A stretch of 64,000 nt of DNA, taken from NCBI RefSeq assembly GCF_016862795.1, contig NZ_BONQ01000106.1, forward strand, positions 1-64,000. The letters run 5' to 3'. Source of the stretch: Dactylosporangium siamense. GTDB taxonomy: Bacteria; Actinomycetota; Actinomycetes; Mycobacteriales; Micromonosporaceae. The translations under genes were made by a program, and so were the position numbers. Under the pieces are notes generated by a model. That model was not told the DNA's origin, did not search any database, and worked only from the letters and a program-made list of their open reading frames with translations. The first letter of the stretch is position 1, and the number at the start of each line of letters is the position of its first letter. Shown here piece by piece: positions 33,307-43,486 of the stretch.

Positions 33307-34693
33307 ATGACGCTGGTTGCCGGAGTTGACTCGTCGACCCAGTCCACCAAGGTCGTGGTGTGCGACGCGGACACCGGTGCGGTGCTCCGCGAGGGCCGCG
33401 CCCCGCACCCCGACGGCACCGAGGTCGACCCGGAGCTGTGGTGGGCCGCGTTCGAGCAGGCCAGCGACGGGTTGCTGGACGGGGTCGCGGCGATCGGCGT
33501 CGGCGGGCAGCAGCAGGGCATGATCTGCCTCGACGAGGCCGGCGAGGTGGTGCGGCCCGCCCTGCTGTGGAACGACACCCGCTCGGCGCGCGCCGCGGCC
33601 GACCTCACCGGCGAGCTCGGCGGGCCGAGGGCGTGGGCCGACGCGGTCGGGCTGGTGCCGGTGGCCAGCTTCACGGTCACCAAGCTGCGCTGGTTCGCCC
33701 GGGCCGAGCCGGACCTGGCGGCCCGGACCGCCGCGGTGCTGCTGCCGCACGACTGGCTCACCCACCGGCTGCGCGCGGGCGGGGGAGCACCGACGACCGA
33801 CCGCGGCGAGGCGTCCGGCACCGGGTACTGGTCGCCGGCGGCCGGGGAGTACCGCCGGGATCTGGTGCGGCTCGCCTTCGGCCGGGATCTGGCACTGCCC
33901 CGGGTGGCCGGGCCCGCCGAGGTGGTCGGCGAGACCGCGTCCGGTGCGCTGCTGTCGGCCGGGACCGGGGACACCATGGGCGCGGCGCTCGGCGTCGGGC
34001 TGCGCCCCGGCGACGTGGCGGTGTCGCTGGGCACCTCGGGGTGTGCGTTCGGGCTGAGTGCGGCGCCGACCGGCGGACGCGAGCGGCCTGGTCGCCGGAT
34101 ACGCCGACGCGACCGGCCGGTTCCTGCCGCTGGTGTGCACCCTCAACGCGGCCCGGGTGCTGGGCACGGTCGCCGATCTGCTGGGCCGCTCGCCGGCCGA
34201 GTTCGACGAGCTGGCGCTCTCGGCGCCACCGGGTGCGGGCGGGCTGACGCTGCTGCCGTACCTGGACGGGGAACGCACCCCGAACCTGCCCGACGCCCGT
34301 GGTCTGCTCGCCGGGCTGTCCCGGGCGAACGCGTCGGCGGCGAACCTGGCGCGGGCCGCGGTGGAGGGCATGCTGGGCGGGCTCGCCGACGCCCTCGACG
34401 CGCTGCGGGCCCAGGGCGTGCCGGTGGAGCGGGTGCTGCTGATCGGTGGCGCGGCCAGGTCCCGCGCGGTGCGGGCGATCGCGCCGGCGCTGTTCGGCGC
34501 GCCGGTGAGCGTGCCGAGGCCCGTCGAGTACGTCGCCCTCGGCGCGGCGCGGCAGGCGGCCTGGGCGCTGTCCGGTGGCGCCGAACCACCGCAGTGGCCG
34601 GTCGCGGCCGAGGAGGTCACCGCCGTGAGCACCCCGCAGGTGCACGAACGCTACGCCGACGTCCGCCAACGGGCGCTGGAGCTGATGAACTAA
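33307..34693 (+). pseudogene. xylB: FGGY kinase (xylulokinase-like) with a +1 frameshift
   Basis: Start ATG 33307 (GGAGG 7 nt upstream). The first frame gives the FGGY N-domain: [15 protein letters not shown] (phosphate loop), [35 protein letters not shown], and the ATP-site [17 protein letters not shown]. The frame then reads GGRERPGR, whereas the next frame continues perfectly as [20 protein letters not shown] with [12 protein letters not shown] and [12 protein letters not shown] to a stop at 34693. One extra G near 34072 (CCGGCGGACG where CCGCGGACG is expected) explains it. Repaired, the enzyme has about 461 aa and would phosphorylate D-xylulose. As read, the product loses its C-domain, so it is inactive unless this is a sequencing error. 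Confidence 0.85.
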
Positions 34694-34694
34694 C

Positions 34695-34830
34695 GGCGAA
34701 GACGGTGCCGCCGAGCACCACGACGACGAGCAGTCGCCCCACGGGGTCGAAGCGGCGGGCGCGGGGCGCGCGGGACTCCGGCACGAACAGCGTGCTGAGG
34801 ATCAGGGCGCCGAGGACGGTCGGCACGTTG
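34695..34830 (-). pseudogene. Internal fragment of a DHA2-type MFS transporter
   Basis: On the minus strand a 40-residue segment reads [20 protein letters not shown] then [20 protein letters not shown]. This is the loop between helices 6 and 7 typical of DHA2 drug exporters (FVPES...RRFDPVG). On both sides the frame runs into antisense of other genes. It is a remnant with no start. Confidence 0.6.
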
Positions 34831-34925
34831 ACCTGGAGCTCATCGACCACAAGATCGGCGTGTACCGGGGGCGGCTCGCCGCCGGTGACGCCGACCGGCT
34901 GTGGGCGCCCCCGACCGCTCCGTGA
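34830..34925 (+). pseudogene. C-terminal fragment of a MerR-type regulator
   Basis: A 31-codon piece ending at TGA 34923 reads [20 protein letters not shown] then [10 protein letters not shown]. This resembles the C-terminal coiled helix of MerR-family regulators (IDxKIxxYRxxLAxGxADRLW). There is no HTH or start. MerR genes are often divergent from DHA2 exporters, so this and the MFS piece may be the two ends of one lost locus. Confidence 0.45.
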
Positions 34926-34946
34926 GAGCGGCCGGGGGCGGTGGAA

Positions 34947-36452
34947 TCAGCCGAGGTAGCGGCCCCACGGGCCGGTGATGGCCAGGGTGATGCCGGGGAC
35001 CTGGATGTTGACGAACAGGACCTTGCCGTCCGGGGAGAACGTCGGGCCGGTGAACTCGGAGTAGGTCGGCGAGCCGTTGGAGGTGCCGTTGCTGAGCATG
35101 TTGCGGGCGATGGCGTAGGTCGGGCCTCCAGGCACCGAGCTGAGCACGTGCGAGGCGCGCACGCCGTCCTCGGCGAGGACGAGGGTGCCCCACGGGGTGA
35201 CGGTGACGTTGTCCGGGCCGTCGAAGGTCAGGTCGGCGTACTTCGGCGCCGGGCCCTCGCCCTCGGCGGCGGCGTTGTGCGGGAAGTACGAGACCAGCGT
35301 GATCGTCTGGTCGGAGTAGTCGTAGAACCAGACCATGCCGTCGTGCTTGGTCGCGTCGGCGGGCAGGTCGTTGGCGCCGAAGGCGAAGCTGTTGACGATG
35401 TAGCAGCCCTTGCGGGTGCTCCACACGCCCTCGAACTTCTTGCCACGGGTGACGGTGCCGTCGGCGAACTGGGTGCGGACCGGCTTGGTGGTCGCCTCCC
35501 GGTCCGGGACCTCGATCCAGGTCACCTTGAACGGCCGGCCGATCTGCGCCGAGGTGAGGTAGGCGACGTCCGGCAGGATGCTGCCGTCGTCGAGGCGGAT
35601 CTGCATCGCCTCGAGCTTGCCGGCGGAGTCGCTGAGCGTGTTGGCGATGCCGAGGCCGAGCCGCTTGCCGTCGGTGGAGCTCCACCGGTAGAACAGGCCG
35701 TTGGGGCTGCTGGCGTCCTCGGACAGGTACACGTGCCGCAGGTCCGGGTCGATCGCGAGCGCCTCGTGGTCGTAGCGGCCGAACGCCTTGATGGGCTTGG
35801 GGATCTGCTTGCCGGACTCGGCCTGCAGGACCTCGAAGACGTAGCCGTGGTTCTTCTCGTAGGTGCCGGTCTGGCCGCCCGCGGTCCAGGTGGCGCCCGC
35901 GTTGATGGTGGTCTCCTCGCAGGTGAGCCAGGTGCCCCACGGGGTCACGCCGCCGGCGCAGTTGCGCACGGTGCCGGAGATGCCGACCCACTCGCCGGTG
36001 CGCCGGCCCTGCCCGTCGGTGGTGATGACGGTGCAGCCACCGGCGTTGATCGCGCCCGGGTCGTAGACGGTGCCGGCGATGTGCGGCACGCCGAACGCCG
36101 ACAGGTTCGGGGACAGCTCGTGGTTCTGGATGATCGTCAGCTTGTTGTGGCCGGCCGCGACCACGCCCGCGCCGTCGTGGTAGCCGGGGGTCTTGCCCTG
36201 GCCGCCGGACAGCTCGGTGCTGCCCTCACGGGTGACGATGTTGTACGTGAAGCCCTCGGGCAGCGCGAGGATGCCGTTCGGGTCGTCCTTCAGCGGCGGG
36301 AACGGGCGCCCACCCGACGACGCGCCGCCGCCGGGCCGGTGCTCCTCGTGCGCGGCGGCGGGCTCGGCGAGGGTCGGCAGGACCCCGGCGACGGTCAGGC
36401 CGACACCCGCCGCGGCCCCACCACTGAGAATCTGACGGCGAGAAACTGTCAC
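34947..36452 (-). CDS. Tat-exported PhoX-family phosphatase (DUF839)
   Basis: The protein has 501 aa from GTG 36452 with GGAGAG 7 nt upstream; ATG 36482 is an alternative that lengthens the n-region. The Tat signal is [20 protein letters not shown] ending AAA-HEE. The body has the PhoX/DUF839 blocks: [71 protein letters not shown] and [20 protein letters not shown]. PhoX enzymes use an iron-calcium cluster to hydrolyse phosphomonoesters outside the membrane. The ligand residues here were not checked one by one. An iron-box-like sequence lies 122 nt upstream. Confidence 0.88.
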   Translation of the reverse strand: MTVSRRQILSGGAAAGVGLTVAGVLPTLAEPAAAHEEHRPGGGASSGGRPFPPLKDDPNGILALPEGFTYNIVTREGSTELSGGQGKTPGYHDGAGVVAAGHNKLTIIQNHELSPNLSAFGVPHIAGTVYDPGAINAGGCTVITTDGQGRRTGEWVGISGTVRNCAGGVTPWGTWLTCEETTINAGATWTAGGQTGTYEKNHGYVFEVLQAESGKQIPKPIKAFGRYDHEALAIDPDLRHVYLSEDASSPNGLFYRWSSTDGKRLGLGIANTLSDSAGKLEAMQIRLDDGSILPDVAYLTSAQIGRPFKVTWIEVPDREATTKPVRTQFADGTVTRGKKFEGVWSTRKGCYIVNSFAFGANDLPADATKHDGMVWFYDYSDQTITLVSYFPHNAAAEGEGPAPKYADLTFDGPDNVTVTPWGTLVLAEDGVRASHVLSSVPGGPTYAIARNMLSNGTSNGSPTYSEFTGPTFSPDGKVLFVNIQVPGITLAITGPWGRYLG

Positions 36453-36574
36453 GATGGCACTCTCCAAATTCGCTGCATGCATTCCTCGAGCAGCCTCGGA
36501 GGCGCCGGTGAAGCGGACCGAAACACATGGCGAACGTCAGGTGTCGCCGGAACCACCTTCGACGCCGATCATGG

Positions 36575-36593
36575 TAAGGGGAGGCTCACCTAA
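36575..36593. promoter_or_regulatory. IdeR/DtxR-type iron box
   Basis: TAAGGGGAGGCTCACCTAA matches the 19-bp consensus TTAGGTTAGGCTAACCTAA at 15 positions, including the central AGGCT and both GG/CC arms. It lies upstream of the PhoX gene (-). On the + side only a short unsupported frame follows. Confidence 0.65.
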
Positions 36594-36685
36594 TCAGGGC
36601 GTCGCCGCCGGCCAGGAGCCCGCTCCAGGCCCAACCCGAGCGGATCTCGACGAATGGGCCGAAGACGCCGGCTTCGACCTGCCGA

Positions 36686-39232
36686 TCACCCGGTGACCTC
36701 GCCGAACGACCGGACCGCGAGGTCCAGAGCCACACCGTCCACAGTGGACGAGCGGATGGCGCCGCCGTCGCGCCGGGCGACCCGGAAGACGTGCCGCTCG
36801 CCCGGCAACAGCGTGACGAGGGCGTCGTCGACGACCAGGTCCGGTCCCTCGACGCCCAGCGACGCCGCGAGCCGGTCGGCGAACACGCACACGTCCCGCA
36901 GCACCGTCCCGGCCGTCACCGTCACCCGCAACGCACCACGGACGGCAGCGACATCGACCCGGCGCTCCGGCCGGGGCGCCGTCAACTCCCGATCGGGACG
37001 GTAACTCCACGTGGTCCGCACGCCGTCGACGTCCACCACAAGCAACTCGGCGTGCGGATCCGTGGGCCCGCCGACCCCCGGGTCGACCGGCACGCGGACC
37101 AGCCCACCGGCCGGGCACGACAGCGACAGGTCCGCCCGGGCGTGTTCCCGGCCGTTCAGCCCGACCCGCCGGATCAGGACCTGCGGATGCCAGTCGGTGT
37201 CACCGTCGTTGACGAGCACGAGCGCGAGACCCGCCGCACCGGTCGGGTCATGGGTCGGGCCCGGCTGCACCGGCTGGATCGTCGCCAGCCGCGGCGCGAA
37301 CGAACGGCGCAGCGCATGCCACAGCGGCTTCTCGATCCCCGCATGGTCCACCGCCGACCAGCTGATCGCCGGCCAGCAGTCGTTGAGCTGCCACACCACG
37401 ACCCCACCGCACCGCTCCCGGGACCGCAGCCACTCCACCCCGGTCGCCACGGCCCGCGCCTGGACCACCTGCGTGGCGAAATGCCAGTCCGCGCCCGTGG
37501 CCGGGGCCGGCACGTGCGGCTGCAGCCCCCGGGTGAGCTTGTGCAGGCCGTCGATCGCCCGCAGATGATGCTGCGTCAGGGTCGAGTCGGGGCCCGGCGC
37601 CTGCCCGTCCAGGACCCGTTCGAGCGTGGTCCACGCGGCCGGGCCGCACCAGCCCATCTCCGCCACGAACGACGGATCGTGGTCGCGGTAGTGCGCGTAG
37701 TCCGCGTCGTTCCACGGGATCCACAGATGGGTCGGGCCGTGACTGTCGGCCACCGGGTCCCGGTCCAGGGTGCCCGACCACGGCGAGTTCGGCAGATACG
37801 GACGGGTCGGGTCGAGCCGCGCCAGCACACGGGGGAGCACGTCGAGGTAGTACGCCGCACCCCAGCCACGGGCGCCGAGCTGATCCACCCAGCCCCAGTG
37901 ATGCCGGCCCAGGACCGTCTCGTTGCCGCCGCACCACAGCACCAGGCTCGGATGCGCGGACATCCGCGCCACCGCCTGCTCAGCCTCCGCCGTGACGAGC
38001 TCGACCATGTCGTCGTCCTCGCAGTACGCGGCACAGGCGAACAGGAAGTCGTGCCAGACCAGCACACCCCGCTCGTCACAGGCGTCCAGGAACTCATCGG
38101 TCGCGAAGTGACCACCGCCCCACACCCGCAGGAGATTGGCGTTGCCGGCAACGGCCTGCTCGATGCGCCGGACCACCCGCTCCGGCGTGACCCGCCCGGC
38201 GAACGTGTCGTCGGGAATCCAGTTGTAGCCACGGATGCGCACCCGACGACCGTTGACGACCAGCGCCCAACGGGTGCCGAGCTCGTCCGGCGCCTCGTCG
38301 ACCGCCACGGAACGCACACCGAAGCGAGCGGCGGCCGCGTCGAGCACCACACCGTCGTGCTCGATCGTCGTCTGGATGCGGTACAGCGGCTGCCCGCCGA
38401 GCCCGATCGGCCACCACAGTTCGGGGCCCTCGACCGGGACGGTGATCGCGACCTCGGACCCGGTGACCGTTCCCGTCGCGGCTCCGGCCGCCCCGCCGTC
38501 CGGCCCGGTCAGCTCGACCCGGACCACGGTGCCCGCCGGCGCGTCGACCCGCACATGCGCCGTGACGTGCGCCGCGGTGTGATCGTCGGCGAGCCGCACG
38601 AGCGGCCGGACATGCTCGATCCGCCCCGTGTACGTCTCCAGCCGGATCCCGCGCCAGATACCGGCGGTCACATGATGCGGCCCCCAGTCCCAGCCGAAGT
38701 TCGCCGCCGCCTTGCGCACATGTGCGTACGGCTCGTCGTACGGACTGGGCAGCGCCCCGTGCGCGCGCTCATGCGCGAGGGCGGCGTCCCACGCCGAGGC
38801 GAACCGCACCTCCACGAGGTTGTCACCCGGCTGCAGCACGTCGTCGACCCGCCACCGGTACTGCAGATGCTGGTCCTGCGCGGCGCCGACCCGCAACCCG
38901 TTGACGAACACCGCGGCGATCGTGTCCAGCCCATCGGCGACGAGATCGGTGCGGGCACCCGGCGTCGGCGCCCACCGCACGTGCCGCTGGTAGTTCCAGC
39001 GGGAATGCCCGACCCACATCTGCTCGCGTTCGCCCCAGCCGACGTCCGGGTCGTCGATGAGCCCGGCGGCGAGGAGCGCGGTGTGCACCTCGCCCGGCAC
39101 CTGCGCGGGAATCGTCGCGGTGCGCACCGCGTCGGGAACGGTCGCTGGACCGGCGGCCCAGGTGAGCTGCCAGGTGCCGCCGAGGTCGTGCCGGACAGCG
39201 GTGGCGGTCGTCGCCTGCGTGGTGAGTGTCAT
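36686..39232 (-). CDS. GH2 beta-mannosidase-like glycosidase
   Basis: The protein has 848 aa from ATG 39232, overlapping the permease stop as ATGA. A GH2 sugar-binding N-domain (about 15-190: [40 protein letters not shown]) precedes an Ig-like domain ([16 protein letters not shown]) and the barrel (about 310-620). [33 protein letters not shown], acid/base Glu in [13 protein letters not shown] and the nucleophile Glu in [11 protein letters not shown] are visible. It has no signal peptide and acts in the cytoplasm on imported oligosaccharides. As the last gene of the ABC operon it suggests beta-mannosides as cargo. Confidence 0.88.
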   Translation of the reverse strand: MTLTTQATTATAVRHDLGGTWQLTWAAGPATVPDAVRTATIPAQVPGEVHTALLAAGLIDDPDVGWGEREQMWVGHSRWNYQRHVRWAPTPGARTDLVADGLDTIAAVFVNGLRVGAAQDQHLQYRWRVDDVLQPGDNLVEVRFASAWDAALAHERAHGALPSPYDEPYAHVRKAAANFGWDWGPHHVTAGIWRGIRLETYTGRIEHVRPLVRLADDHTAAHVTAHVRVDAPAGTVVRVELTGPDGGAAGAATGTVTGSEVAITVPVEGPELWWPIGLGGQPLYRIQTTIEHDGVVLDAAAARFGVRSVAVDEAPDELGTRWALVVNGRRVRIRGYNWIPDDTFAGRVTPERVVRRIEQAVAGNANLLRVWGGGHFATDEFLDACDERGVLVWHDFLFACAAYCEDDDMVELVTAEAEQAVARMSAHPSLVLWCGGNETVLGRHHWGWVDQLGARGWGAAYYLDVLPRVLARLDPTRPYLPNSPWSGTLDRDPVADSHGPTHLWIPWNDADYAHYRDHDPSFVAEMGWCGPAAWTTLERVLDGQAPGPDSTLTQHHLRAIDGLHKLTRGLQPHVPAPATGADWHFATQVVQARAVATGVEWLRSRERCGGVVVWQLNDCWPAISWSAVDHAGIEKPLWHALRRSFAPRLATIQPVQPGPTHDPTGAAGLALVLVNDGDTDWHPQVLIRRVGLNGREHARADLSLSCPAGGLVRVPVDPGVGGPTDPHAELLVVDVDGVRTTWSYRPDRELTAPRPERRVDVAAVRGALRVTVTAGTVLRDVCVFADRLAASLGVEGPDLVVDDALVTLLPGERHVFRVARRDGGAIRSSTVDGVALDLAVRSFGEVTG

Positions 39233-40068
39233 CCTTTTACTGCCCCTGCGGTGAGTGCTTCCTGCATACGGCGGCTCGAGATCGCGTACGTGACGTAGAC
39301 CGGCAGCAGGGTGAGCACGGTGCCGGCGGTCAGGACGCCGAAGTTGGTGGCGTCGGAGATGAGGGTGGGTAGGGCGACCTGCACGGTGCGCACGTCCGGT
39401 GCGGTGCCGGTGATGGTGAGGGAGAACAGGTACTCGTTCCAGAACGTCAGCAGTTGCAGGATCGTCACGCTGACCAGACCCGGCATCGCGATCGGGATGA
39501 AGACGCTGATCAGCAGGCGCCAGTGGCCGGCGCCGTCGAGGGCGGCGGACTCCACCAGGGCCGGTGGGACGGTGCGCATGAACTGGGTGAGCAGCAGGAC
39601 CGACAGCGGTAGCGCGCTGGCCGGCAGGAACAGCATCTGGAACTCGCGGGTGTAGAACAGGTCCAGCTTGATCGCCAGGATGACGGTGGGGATGAGCGCG
39701 GCGAACGGCGGGATGAGGAAGCCGGCCGAGAAGGCGCCGGTGATGGCGCGGGCGAGGCGGTTGTCCTGGCGGGCCAGGGCGTACGCGGCGGGCAGTGCGA
39801 GGGCGAGGGTCAGCACGATCGCGACGGCGGAGATGAGCACCGAGTTGAGCAGTGCGCCGCCGAGGTCGGCGGTCCGCCAGGCGGTGCTGAAGTTGTCCCA
39901 CAGCCAGTGCGTGGGCAGCGCGAACGGCCGGGTGAAGATCTCGATGTTGGTCTTGAGGGCGCTCACGGCGAGGTAGTACAGGGGCGCCGCGAGCAGCAGT
40001 GCGTACAGCCACGACAGGACGGTCGCGGCCGGTCCGCCGGTGCGGCGGGGTCGGCGGATGGTGGTCAT
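39229..40068 (-). CDS. Carbohydrate ABC transporter permease (MalG type)
   Basis: The protein has 279 aa from ATG 40068, with ATGA overlap to the preceding permease. Six helices are preceded by an Arg-rich tail. The EAA loop [20 protein letters not shown] near residue 195 docks the ATPase. [20 protein letters not shown] is typical for MalG-type CUT1 permeases. No ATPase gene is present in the operon, which is normal for CUT1 importers in actinobacteria that share MsiK. Confidence 0.92.
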   Translation of the reverse strand: MTTIRRPRRTGGPAATVLSWLYALLLAAPLYYLAVSALKTNIEIFTRPFALPTHWLWDNFSTAWRTADLGGALLNSVLISAVAIVLTLALALPAAYALARQDNRLARAITGAFSAGFLIPPFAALIPTVILAIKLDLFYTREFQMLFLPASALPLSVLLLTQFMRTVPPALVESAALDGAGHWRLLISVFIPIAMPGLVSVTILQLLTFWNEYLFSLTITGTAPDVRTVQVALPTLISDATNFGVLTAGTVLTLLPVYVTYAISSRRMQEALTAGAVKG

Positions 40069-41009
40069 CGAGGGTTCTCCCGGGGGCTGCGCAGCAGGAC
40101 GTGGATCAGGGCCATCCCGGCGATGCCGAGGAGGAGGAGCACGACGCCGACCACCTGGCTGTAGCCGAGGTCCCGCTGGGCGAAGGCCTTGGCGTAGACG
40201 AGGTAGGACAGGGTGGTGGAGGAGGTGCCGGGTCCGCCCTTGGTGAGCAGGAGGATGAGGGCGGCGGAGGTGAACAGCGTCCACAGGTACTGCAGCATGG
40301 TGAGGGTGCGGACGTAGTCCTTGACCATCGGGAACGCGATCTGCCACATGGTGCGCAACCGTCCGGCGCCGTCGATGCGGGCCGCTTCGAGCACGTCGGC
40401 GGGGAGGCTGGCGAGGCGGGCGGCGAACAGGACGGCGGTCCAGCCGATGCCGCGCCATAGGTCGATGGCGATGAGGGTGGGCAGGGCGGTGCCGGGGTCG
40501 GCGAGCCAGGCGGTGGCCCAGGTGTCGAGGCCGACGGCGCGCAGCACGCCGTTGACGCCGCCGTCGGGGGACAGCACGCCGTAGAAGACCATGCCGGTGA
40601 CGGAGATGGAGATGAGGCCGGGCGAGAAGTACAGGATCGACAGGATGCGGTACCCGCGGGGCCGGCTGTTGAGGTGGTAGCCGAGCATGAACGACAGCGG
40701 GATCATCAGTGGGATGACGACGGCGACCTGGACGGTGCTGTTGCGTATCGCGGCGTAGAACGTCGGGTCGGCGAAGACCTTGCTGATGTTCTCCGTGCCG
40801 GCGTAGGTCGGTTCGTACAGCAGACCTTTCCACCGCAGGGTCGCGATGACGAACATCGCGGCGAGGGGGCCCACGGCGAAGACGGCGAACCACACCAGGG
40901 ACGGCACTGCCAGCCAGAGCACGTGGGGGGAGTGCAGGCCGCGTTTTCGGGGGCGGGTGCGGGTCGGCCGCGCGGTGGCGGGGCGGGCCAGGGTGCTGGT
41001 GGAGGACAT
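40065..41009 (-). CDS. Carbohydrate ABC transporter permease (MalF type)
   Basis: The protein has 314 aa from ATG 41009 (AAGGA 7 nt upstream). Six helices follow a basic N-terminus. The EAA motif is [20 protein letters not shown] with FPMVK (about 215-240), and [18 protein letters not shown] is the usual MalF C-terminal block. It forms the membrane heterodimer with the downstream MalG-type protein and works with the binding protein encoded just upstream. Confidence 0.92.
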   Translation of the reverse strand: MSSTSTLARPATARPTRTRPRKRGLHSPHVLWLAVPSLVWFAVFAVGPLAAMFVIATLRWKGLLYEPTYAGTENISKVFADPTFYAAIRNSTVQVAVVIPLMIPLSFMLGYHLNSRPRGYRILSILYFSPGLISISVTGMVFYGVLSPDGGVNGVLRAVGLDTWATAWLADPGTALPTLIAIDLWRGIGWTAVLFAARLASLPADVLEAARIDGAGRLRTMWQIAFPMVKDYVRTLTMLQYLWTLFTSAALILLLTKGGPGTSSTTLSYLVYAKAFAQRDLGYSQVVGVVLLLLGIAGMALIHVLLRSPRENPR

Positions 41010-41072
41010 CAGACGTTCCTTCGAGTTGACGGGGGCCGCGAACTGGCGCGGCCCCCGCACGACTGGCTTGGG

Positions 41073-42380
41073 TCAGCCCTTGGTGGCGGTGTCGAGCCCG
41101 GCGCAGATCTGCTGCGGCGTCGACTTGCCGTAGGCGCCGGTGAGGACCTGGATGATCCGGTCGGACGCGGCGCCGATCCAGACGTCGGGCACCACGGCGT
41201 AGTCGACGGTGGCGTCCAGGCCGAGCGACTGCGTCAGCAGCGGGTTGGTGGCGTAGGAGCCGAAGTCGCCGGTGGTCGGCGGCAGGATGCCGGAGTCCTT
41301 GACGAAGTCACCGACGGACGTGTCGGCGTAGAACTTCGTGATGAACTTGCGCAGGTTGTCGATCCGGCCCGGCTCGGCGCCCTTCTTCGTGATCATGAAG
41401 CCGACGCCGGTGAAGCCCCGGTACGCGGTCGGCTTCTTGAACGTGGCGCCGCTCGGGACGGGGAACCCGCCGAGGGTCGTCTTCTTGTCGATGCCGGTGC
41501 CGGATGCCGTGGACTCGGTGTACGCCCATGAGCCGGCGGGCATGATCGCGGCCTTGCCCGAGTAGTACGACGCGTACATGGCGTCGGCGGTGAGTCCGGC
41601 GGCGTTGTCGACGAACACGCCGGCGTCGCGCAGCTGGGTGAACAGCTTGATGCCTTCCAGGACGGTCGGTGTGGAGCAGTAGCCGCCCTTCTGCATGACC
41701 TGTTTGACCGTCGCCGCGTCGGTGTAGGACTGCGCGATCTGGTAGAAGAGCTTCTGGCCGGTCCAGTCGTTGCCGCCGACGGCGAGGGGTGCGACGCCGG
41801 ATGCCCGCAGCTTCGCGGCCGCGGCGATGAGCTCGTCGGTGGTCGCCGGGATCTTGTCGACGCCGGCCTTCTTCAGCAGTTCGGTGTTGTACCACAGTGG
41901 CCAGCTGAACCCGGAGAACGGCAGGCCCTGCACCTTGCCGGTGGGTGCGCCGCCGACGCGCCACTCGTCCAGCGCCGCGGGCTTGATCTTGTCGGCGAGG
42001 CCCCAGTCCTTGATGTACTGGTCGGCCGGGACGGTGACGCCGGCGTCGAGCCAGCCGAGCGTCTTGTCGAACAGGTTGACGATCACGAGGTCGGGCGACT
42101 TGCCCGCGGCGACGGCGTTCTCGACCTGGTCGTCGATGGTTTCGAGGCCCTCGGTGACGTTGACCTTGATGCCGGTCTCGGCGGTGAACGCCTGGAAGAC
42201 GCGGTTCTGGGCGGCGGCCGCGGAGTTGCCGGCGGACCAGCGGGTGACGACGTCGATGGAGTCGGGGGCGGCGGCCTTGTCGTCTGAGCCGCAGGCGGCG
42301 AGCGCGGGGCCGAGGGCGACGGCGCTGATGACGAATGCGGCCACGGCGCGCACGGCCCGCGGCCTGGTGCGGTGGTCCAT
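41073..42380 (-). CDS. Sugar ABC transporter substrate-binding lipoprotein
   Basis: The protein has 435 aa from ATG 42380. A lipoprotein signal ends in LGPALAAC (lipobox LAAC, Cys about 30). The mature part is a family 1 binding protein: VTRWSAGNSAAAAQNRVFQA, GKSPDLVIVNLFDKTLGWLD, GLPFSGFSWPLWYNTELLKK and YYSGKAAIMPAGSWAY. It captures oligosaccharides at the outer membrane face of the cell membrane. The GH2 beta-mannosidase at the operon end suggests beta-manno-oligosaccharides, and the ROK-type operator 115 nt upstream suggests induction by sugar. Confidence 0.93.
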   Translation of the reverse strand: MDHRTRPRAVRAVAAFVISAVALGPALAACGSDDKAAAPDSIDVVTRWSAGNSAAAAQNRVFQAFTAETGIKVNVTEGLETIDDQVENAVAAGKSPDLVIVNLFDKTLGWLDAGVTVPADQYIKDWGLADKIKPAALDEWRVGGAPTGKVQGLPFSGFSWPLWYNTELLKKAGVDKIPATTDELIAAAAKLRASGVAPLAVGGNDWTGQKLFYQIAQSYTDAATVKQVMQKGGYCSTPTVLEGIKLFTQLRDAGVFVDNAAGLTADAMYASYYSGKAAIMPAGSWAYTESTASGTGIDKKTTLGGFPVPSGATFKKPTAYRGFTGVGFMITKKGAEPGRIDNLRKFITKFYADTSVGDFVKDSGILPPTTGDFGSYATNPLLTQSLGLDATVDYAVVPDVWIGAASDRIIQVLTGAYGKSTPQQICAGLDTATKG

Positions 42381-42494
42381 AGGGAGTCCTTTACGTCTCG
42401 AGCAGGAAGGGGTGACGAGCGCATCGACGCAGGGGTGGCGCGTCGGAAGGGGTGCCGACACAGCGTGTCCGACGGCACCGGCGAAGTCAATAAC

Positions 42495-42511
42495 AAAGAT
42501 TTTTAATCTAT
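42495..42511. promoter_or_regulatory. ROK/LacI-type operator of the ABC transporter operon
   Basis: Read on the minus strand the site is ATAGATTAAAAATCTTT. It shares TAGATTAAWAATCT with the perfect palindrome at 47040-47056 (13 of 17 positions). It lies 115 nt upstream of the binding-protein start. TTGACT at 42489-42484 (minus) may be the -35. Confidence 0.7.
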
Positions 42512-42551
42512 GAACTCGCAGCGCAAGGAGCGCCGAGGGCAAAGAGACCCG

Positions 42552-43406
42552 CTACCGACTGGAGCGCCGGACCACCAGTCGCGCCGGCGCCGCCCGTACC
42601 ACCCGCGGCTGCTGACCGGACAGCGCCTCGGCCAGGCAGGACCCGACCAGCTCGCCCAGCTCCTGCACGTCATGGCTGACGGCGCTGAGCGGCGGCGCCG
42701 CCAGCTGGCACAACGCCGAGTCGTCCCAGGCGACCAGGGACAGCTCGGCCGGCACGGCCAGGCCGAGGCGGGCCGCCTCGTGCAGTGCGCCGAGCGCCAT
42801 GACGTCGTTGTCGAAGACCAGCGCGGTGGGCCGCTGCTCCAGGGCCGCGAGGGCGGTGACCGCGCGCACGCCCGCCGCCTCGGAGTAGTCGCCGTCGAAC
42901 GACGTCGTGCGGATGCCGTGCTCCGCGGCGACGGCCTCGAACGTGTGGCGGCGGATGATGGTGTGCGCCATCTGCGCCGGGCCGCCGACGTGGCCGAGGT
43001 GCGTGTGACCGGCCGCGACCAGCTGCACCACGACGTCGCGCATGGCGACCTCGTCCTGCGTCCACACCGTCGGCAGCCCCTCGGCCGTGACCGGGTCGCC
43101 GATGACGACGCACGGCAGGCCCAGCCGCTTGACCAGCGCCACCCGCTCGTCGCCGGGCAGCAGGTCGATCAGGATGACCCCCTGCACCTGGCCGAACTGC
43201 GCCCAGGCCCGCATCCGCTCGACCGCCTGCGGCACCGTGGCCACCACCTGGAGCAGCACCGGCACCCCCAGCGGGACGAGGACGCGTTCGATGCCCGCGA
43301 TGAACTCGTGGAAGAACGGCTCGGCGCCCAGAACCTCCGCGTCGCGCACCAGGGCCAGCCCGACCGGCGTGCCCTTCGACACCGAGGCGGTGGGTACCGC
43401 GGCCAT
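42552..43406 (-). CDS. LacI-type sugar-sensing protein without a DNA-binding domain
   Basis: The protein has 284 aa from ATG 43406, directly after ACGAGGAGGC, a strong ribosome binding site. The sequence starts with VGLALVRDAEVLGAEPFFHE and continues through GVILIDLLPGDERV, TVWTQDEVAMRDVV, GHTHLGHVGGPAQM and ALVFDNDVMALGALHEAARL to LSLVAWDDSALCQLAAPPLS. This is a complete LacI/periplasmic-binding-protein type 1 sensor domain. The usual 60-aa N-terminal HTH is absent, and I see none upstream in any frame. It may bind a sugar and work with the divergent ROK repressor, or be a decayed regulator. Confidence 0.82.
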   Translation of the reverse strand: MAAVPTASVSKGTPVGLALVRDAEVLGAEPFFHEFIAGIERVLVPLGVPVLLQVVATVPQAVERMRAWAQFGQVQGVILIDLLPGDERVALVKRLGLPCVVIGDPVTAEGLPTVWTQDEVAMRDVVVQLVAAGHTHLGHVGGPAQMAHTIIRRHTFEAVAAEHGIRTTSFDGDYSEAAGVRAVTALAALEQRPTALVFDNDVMALGALHEAARLGLAVPAELSLVAWDDSALCQLAAPPLSAVSHDVQELGELVGSCLAEALSGQQPRVVRAAPARLVVRRSSR

Positions 43407-43486
43407 GAGCGCCTCCTCGTGGATTAACCTTCGTCCCCGTAACGTAGTCGTGCGACAGCGTACGGCGAGACGAGAGGCGGTTGAGC

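Noticed and set aside
36454-36696. Short + strand frame after the iron box ending in [15 protein letters not shown]
   Set aside because: No ribosome binding site, it starts inside the PhoX gene, and I could not tie the tail to a family; at most a remnant.
36791-39298. 835-codon frame on the + strand opposite the GH2 gene
   Set aside because: Antisense shadow of the beta-mannosidase; composition is Arg/Pro/Val-rich with no motif or start signal.
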